Assembly (NCBI RefSeq): GCF_035222485.1
Contig: NC_085920.1
Span: 930,001-994,000, forward strand
DNA from: Podospora pseudoanserina
Lineage: Eukaryota > Ascomycota > Sordariomycetes > Sordariales > Podosporaceae
DNA: 64,000 bases
Direction of reading: 5' to 3'
Part shown: positions 58,622 to 64,000 of the stretch, one piece after another
How positions within the stretch are numbered: the first letter of the stretch is position 1
Layout: each line of letters starts with the position of its first letter
Program-made: the position numbers and the translations under genes
Notes under the pieces: generated by a model
Databases searched by the model: none
What the model saw: the letters and a program-made list of their open reading frames with translations, nothing else
What the model was told of the DNA's origin: nothing

Positions 58622-61600
58622 CTATTTCGGCCCAGCAACTCCCCCCTGACTCAACCTCTGAAACCCCATCAACACCTCCCGATCAACATTAACCGCCCAC
58701 TGCTGCTCAAACACCCCCTCCCCACCCAGCCTCTGCACCAAATCCTGCAACCTCACCTTGACAAACCCGTACGTCGCCACCGAGTGCACCGGGTCCTTGT
58801 GCGCAAACGTCCTCTCGTGAATATCCAGCGGAGTATCATACTCAAAGCTCGGCAACTCCCCCCAGACGAGGCTATCCTGCGGCCCCTCGGCCCCCCCTTG
58901 TTGCTCGGCAGTATCATCCGCCAGTTCCGTCACGATGTGCGTCCACATGGACAGATAATCCTGCAGCTTCCCCAACACGAGCTCCTGCACCGGCGAGGGC
59001 AGTTCCACCAGTCTTGTCAGGGCCAGGCAAGAGAGCTTCTCACGTTCGACATCGCCCATGGTGTCAAAGTTGGCGAACCACTGGGTCATCAACCAGGAGA
59101 GAACGGTATCGATTGGTCCGCCGTTTGTGAACCGCGACAACAGGTTGATAAACACTGTCGGGTCGGCGACGCACACCCGGGCAAAGAGGGCGTAATAGTC
59201 CGATTCTTTGAGTGTGCTGATTTTGGAGGGTTTCCGGTTGGGCCCAGTGGTCTGGGAGGATTCCCAGGCGCTGTGGAGGCCTTCGAGCATTGTGTGGACA
59301 AGGCCAGTCTCAAGGAGGTCTTGGACGATAACCGTTACTCCTTGAGACCCACCGAATTCTTCAGAGAACCGGATCATGAGTTCGATCGACTTGGCGCCGA
59401 GCTGGGCTTGGTCGAGGCTGTTGGCGTCGACGGTTTTGGCGAGGGCCGCGAGGGTAGGGCGGCGGAGGGCGTCGCTGAGGAGGTCTTGTGGTGCGAGAGA
59501 GATGTACGATTTCACAATCTCGAGGCACTGGTTCGAGACGGCGGAGTCGTATTCTAGGAGGGGGAGGGCCAGCTGGACCATCCGGGTGAGCTCAGGATTC
59601 AGTGGTGGGACGCTCTGCATCAGCAATGACCTCCAGAGCTCCACCGACTCTTCAATAAGGTGAAGATGCAGTGGCGAGTCGGGGTTCATCGCCTCTGCCA
59701 GGAGTGGCAGGATCAGTGGTTGATATCGCTGCGAGTCGGCCCGCATCGACATGACGAGAGCTGTCATGATGGCAAGCACCGACTGCTTGATCATGTACTC
59801 TTCACTTCCGACCGACTCCCACAACTTGGGGAGTGTCATCATGATGGTATCTCCAAACTGCGAGACATGTTCCTCCATCCTGCTGACGATCAACCTGATC
59901 GTGTCCAAAACCGCCAGTTTTGTCTCGTCGCTCTCTACCGTTGAGAGCAAGCCGATCAAAAGCTCGAAGAAATCCGGCGCATATTGCAGGAAGGGTTCAG
60001 ACTTGAACTCAAAGTCATCGGCGATATACTTGAACTGACGCGCAGCCGTAATGCGCACCACCTCATCATTGTGATCGTCAGCTGGGTTCAGCAAGTGGCG
60101 ATAGATCTCAAACACCACTTTTCTGTTCGCTTCGGAAATCTTGATGGTGATCCACTGGCTTAGCAAGATAGCAATCCGCCGGCGGAGCACCTTGGCCATC
60201 GTGTCCTGTACCTGAGCATCCTTGACGAGCGTTGTGGTCAGGAAGCGATCAAAGTCAAAGTTGTGGTGCACAACGGCAGCAGCACACCCAAGAGCACAGT
60301 AAGCGGCCTCTTTCGTGACAATGTCCATGTCGACTTTGGTGGCGAGCTCACAATAGCTGAGAAGCGGCTGACCCAACTCCCTATAGTGTGTCAACAGGTC
60401 TATCAGCAACCTCTCAGCGCATGGGCGGATAGCCCACTCGTAGGCCTGGCCCTCTGTGCGTTCCTGAGCTTCCCATTCCTCCGGGCTCTCTTCCCAGGCA
60501 TCGAGATCTGACTTGCGGAAAATAAACAGCTTGCTGATGATCACCTGAACAATATCCAGAAGCAAGTCCCTGTTCAGCAATTCGACCTTGATAACGTGAA
60601 TTGCTTGTGTTTCCAGCTCCTTCATTTCTGGGGTCTGGAACTTGAACGTCTGAGCCGGTCGGTAGGCGATCCCAATACAACTCCTCAGCAACAAGAGTCC
60701 CTTGAGAGCCAACTTTTCCGCTAACGGCCCCTCGTGCTTGGTATTCCCTGTTGTGCTCTCTGTCTGCTTGATCCCACCAGACTTCTCAAACACCTGCGAG
60801 AAGTCCTTCACAAGATTCCAATAGGCTCTAACTAACGGAATCGAGTTTGGAAGAATCGGGAAGCTGCAGGGATGCAAATTCGCCATATCGATGTGTAGTT
60901 TGGTAAACTGGATGAGATGCTTGCCGACGAGATCTTGGTACGGTATCGGGATCCACGATTCGTGACTGACACCGTGGAGGAACTGATCGAACTGTGTTTG
61001 TGATAGAGACCACAGCCCCTGAACCATGCTGTCCTTGTGCGGCTCCTTGTATCCAACTGTGACCAACCGCCTCAAGATCTTGAGTGCTATCAAGCTGTTT
61101 TGCATGGCATAGTCGGCGTCATCCTCGTCTCCCCGTCCTTTCATGAGGAACTCCTGCCAATAAGCCGTCTTCTCGGTGTAAATCTCTCCCAGAAGCTGGA
61201 CCAGGTCCGGTGTGACCTTCTGAAGAGCGGTCTGTGACCTCGCCAACCGCGCCGTGCTGAGCTCTTTGACTATTCGGAGCATAACCAACAGGGCACCGCC
61301 AAGGTGCATGGGGTTCCCACCCCGGGCCGTTCGGGTAACGTTGATGATATTGGCGATGGCATCGGGCCAGCTATCGGGGTAATCTATCCTCACGATCTTG
61401 GCGGTAACCAGGGCGTTGTGCAGTGCGAGCTGTCTGTCCTCCTCGTCCACCGAACCTTGCAGAAGCCGAGAGCGTATGAGCTCTTTTTGTGGTGGTGGAA
61501 TGGCATGTTTCGCTCTGGGTCGCCAATACTTGTCGATGCCGTTTTTGAGCACGATGATGGCGAGCCATCGAACCTCTCTTCGTAGTGACTTGTCGAGGAA

Positions 61601-61844
61601 TATGGTCTGTTGTCAAACAAGTCCGTCAGCAACTGCAAAGTAGATTTGTGAGGAACAGCAAGTTCCCTCCACCTACCTGAAGAGTAACATAGTAGTCGGG
61701 ATGCGACTCCCAAGCCTGTATCTGCTGGCCAGCAGACTGTCTCTGGGCTTGGTCGGTGGAGATGGATGCAGCTTCGAGGGTTCTGCAGAGCTCGACGGGT
61801 GTGAAGGGCGTAGCTTCGCCCGGGACTTCGATCGCGAAACTCAT
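58622..61844 (-). CDS. KAP120: KAP120/importin-11-like karyopherin
   Basis: Importin-beta superfamily nuclear transport receptor; the yeast relative imports ribosome-assembly and other cargo with RanGTP. Minus-strand exons are 61677-61844 and 58622-61606, giving 1050 residues; the 70-nt intron has donor GTAGGT and acceptor ACAG. The start MSFAIEVPGE precedes the importin N-terminal domain (YYVTLQ joined to TIFLDKSLRREVRWLAIIVLKNGIDKYW in pieces across the intron). The remainder is a series of HEAT-like helical pairs with a well-kept middle (DYAMQNSLIALKILRRL, EVVRITAARQFKYIADDF) and a C terminus ending LMGFQRLSQGGVAGPK. Length and domain layout fit Kap120/IPO11. Confidence 0.92.
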
Positions 61845-62503
61845 CGTTCTTCTGGTCTGCTCGATCGTTGGTATGTTTTGCGATTTTGGAATCGAAGAGA
61901 ACCGTTCAAGGTGCCTGGGCAGGTCGAAGCTTGGTGGGGGTGAGCAGCCTAAAGATAGGTAGCGGGGCATAAAATCAAGTGGAGCTGCTCCGACAGGGGG
62001 GTCCTTCAACGTCGTCACGGCAGACAGGGGTATTGTGTTCATGAACTTTTTAATGGCAATCAAAGCTTCCTGAAATCAGTCGAAAAGATTAGACCATCTC
62101 TATCAACCATCCTTCAATGCCCATCTCAGTGATCTTTGGTTTTGTTTCTCTGCCACTGCTTATCACTCAGAACCCCAAAATGACTGGATACCAAACACGG
62201 CCTCCATTCGGCTGACACGAACACCAAATGCTGCTTGTTTATTATTTGTCCTTCCTTCCCTCCCCCCTCATTGATACCACACCATCACCTCCCCCTTTAC
62301 TCCCTCGACTGGACAGTCAGACCCAAGAAGTAGCACAAGAAACAAAGCTGTGAGAGCGTTCCACAAAGCCGATCGGCCATTGCCGAAAGTATCGTGCTCT
62401 CGAAGTCTTCTTTCTCCCAGTCTGAGACAGAGAGAAAAGAGAAACAGGACCCGACCCGACAGACAGCTGCCTGCCGAGACCACCACACACGACAGATGTA
62501 CGT
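61845..62503. promoter_or_regulatory. KAP120 upstream region and 3' region of the neighbouring gene
   Basis: 659 bp between the KAP120 start and the stop codon of the next minus-strand gene. The frame is open upstream of the KAP120 ATG to 62063, but the added residues are not conserved-looking. No separate gene seen. Confidence 0.55.
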
Positions 62504-64000
62504 TTATTTGTCACACAACGCAATCCCCGCAAAAGATCCCTCGTCCTCATAAAACTTCCTGCGCCCAGTTCCATCCATGTTGAAGCGGTACACCGCTCCA
62601 CCCCTGTATCGTGTGTGTTATCAAAGCGGTCAGCTTGCTGAACGGCCAGTGAGGTCATGAGAGAATGGGAGAGAAGGTTGACTCACAAGTCTGTAGCGTA
62701 TATGTGTCGATTCTTCCTGTCAAGAGTGATGCCGATAGCCTCGTGCAGGTTTCTGGCTAGGATCTTGTGGTCGGTATACTGGCCATCAGGGCCCCTTTCA
62801 GCCCTGTTCAAGCTGTTGCCGCGAGGAAGCTCCCCTCTGTCAGTCCAGTACATGAACTTGCCTTCCTCATCGATCTCGATATCGATAGGCTCCGGCAGGC
62901 CCTGGAACAGACATTCGATGTCGGTCCTCGTAGAAGCATCATGCCCAGGAGGTGTATGTATGTTCGCCCTGAAAATGCGCCCTTTGGATCCCTTGGACGG
63001 ACCCTTTTGCGTCCAGTAAAACTTCCCTTCCAATGGGGCAAGCCCGAGGCCCACGCACCACTTCGTCTGGTCGTCAAAGCCAGTCGCCCAGTCCCCGTTG
63101 CGGATGAGGACTTCCAGTCCAGAGCCATCAATGTTACATCGGAAGACGCGCATGCCTTCGCGGTCGGAAAAGTACATCTTGGAGCAGTCATCGTCAACAG
63201 CAATCTGCTTGGGCGTGTGTACCGTGCCGGAGGGGATGATGACCTTGATGTCGCTACCGTCCAAGTTGCACGACATGATGCTGCCGTCGTTTTTGTTAGG
63301 CACACCCATGTTGCCCCAGATAATCTTACCTTCTGATGGGCAGAGAGCGATCCCGTCTGGCATGGGCTGGTGGTCCACTATGGTGCGGAGAGGGGTTTGG
63401 CCATCCGCGCTGCCCACGAGGATACGGCCACGTTGGTACACCTCCTCTGGCGCATTGTTGAGGCCAAGGTCGAGGATGTACAAGGTCGGAGCGTGCAGGT
63501 TGTCGTAGGGGGTTTGCTGTTGGCCAGCAGTCTTGGTGGTATAACCTGGTGGGTACAGACCGCCCTTGCTGCACTTGGCCCCGAGCCTGCCCTCCTGGAT
63601 GTACTTTTGGAGGAAGGCTATGACGCCTGGGTCGTGGAGATTCCGCTCCTGGATGTAGTGCTGCTCGATGAGTGACACAGTGTCCAAGCCTACTGAGTCC
63701 ATCAGCTCGCATGGGGGAACACCGGTCTTGACAAACATCTCATTCCACACCATGTCGAGCTCTGCTGGTGAGGCTACCCCCTCGGATAGCACCATCAAAC
63801 ATTCTCGCTTGATAGCGGCCCAGACGCGGTTGAGAAGAAAGCCCGTAGACTCTCGGTGTGCCATGACTGGAAGCATGCCAGACCGTTTGAGGTGCTCTTC
63901 GAGAAAAGGAAAAATGTCCTCGTGCGTTGATCCGCTGGTCATGAGCTCGACAACGCGTATGTCGGGCGGGATGTAGTAATGCATATTCAGCATGCGCTTG
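62504..64000 (-). CDS. 3-hydroxyacyl-CoA dehydrogenase C-terminal domain fused to YWTD/NHL-type propeller (5' end outside window)
   Basis: Exons visible are 62687 to the window edge and 62504-62603, joined across an 83-nt intron (donor GTGAGT, acceptor ACAG). The intron is required because reading through stops right after YATDL, whereas splicing continues GGAVYRFNMDGTGRRKFY to a stop at 62504-62506. The frame is open past base 64000 (RMLNMHYYIPPD onward), so the NAD-binding part lies outside. The first about 110 visible residues match the 3-hydroxyacyl-CoA dehydrogenase C-terminal helical domain (STGFLLNRVWAAIKRECL, VGLDTVSLIEQHY). From about residue 170 on, repeated blades with Asp-Gly/YWT motifs (MYFSDREGMRVFRCNIDGSG, FYWTQKG, FMYWTDRG) form an LDL-receptor-like six-bladed propeller. 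Substrate is unknown. Confidence 0.9.

Overview
The window is nuclear DNA from a filamentous ascomycete, most likely a Sordariomycete of the Sordariales type. Supporting signs are short spliceosomal introns of about 50-120 nt with CTAAC/CTGAC/CTAAT branch sites, C/T-rich leaders, compact genes often arranged head to head, and products of typical Pezizomycotina length (CFT1 about 1441 aa, RPB1 about 1757 aa, Ssb 615 aa, FAB1/PIKfyve about 2490 aa). I placed exon boundaries by hand from splice signals, reading phase and family conservation.

Layout. 1-1003: 3' part of an ANCHR/ZFYVE19-like zinc-finger gene. 1351-1421: tRNA-Gly(UCC) on the minus strand. 2047-8843: an LMBD1-like transporter and CFT1 (CPSF160) in divergent orientation. 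9246-13036: TMA23-like G-patch protein, THG1 (tRNA-His guanylyltransferase) and SWD1 (COMPASS). 14233-19623: RPB1. 19624-33338: a 13.7-kb gene-poor block holding microsatellites, a hairpin, at least one plausible three-exon gene that no single reading frame reveals (26801-27307), and what looks like a decayed helicase-like gene (about 30.6-32.1 kb, minus). 33339-33680: a small conserved protein behind a TATA promoter. 35904-36938: an F-box-like protein. 36.99-38.7 kb: a broken or spliced unknown coding stretch and an AT-rich, repeat-like patch. 39096-42965: SSB (ribosome-associated Hsp70) divergent from eIF4E. 43920-47326: an ACSF3/malonyl-CoA-synthetase-like enzyme divergent from a BolA protein, both with mitochondrial-type N termini. 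47477-57808: an unrecognised Pro/Ser-rich protein divergent from FAB1. 58622-61844: KAP120/importin-11-like karyopherin. 62504 to the end: a 3-hydroxyacyl-CoA dehydrogenase/YWTD-propeller fusion cut by the window edge.

The genes are mostly core housekeeping functions: transcription and chromatin (RPB1, SWD1), mRNA 3' processing (CFT1), translation and tRNA maturation (eIF4E, SSB, THG1, tRNA-Gly, TMA23), nuclear import (KAP120), and endolysosomal lipid and membrane functions (FAB1, LMBD1). No CRISPR, phage or bacterial-type feature and no intact transposon was seen. The most notable observations are a GC-AG intron in CFT1, the last RPB1 CTD heptad encoded by a 28-nt terminal exon, a FAB1 terminal intron flanked by a 9-bp direct repeat, a one-base frameshift in the acyl-CoA synthetase, and the hidden gene and pseudogene in the gene-poor block.
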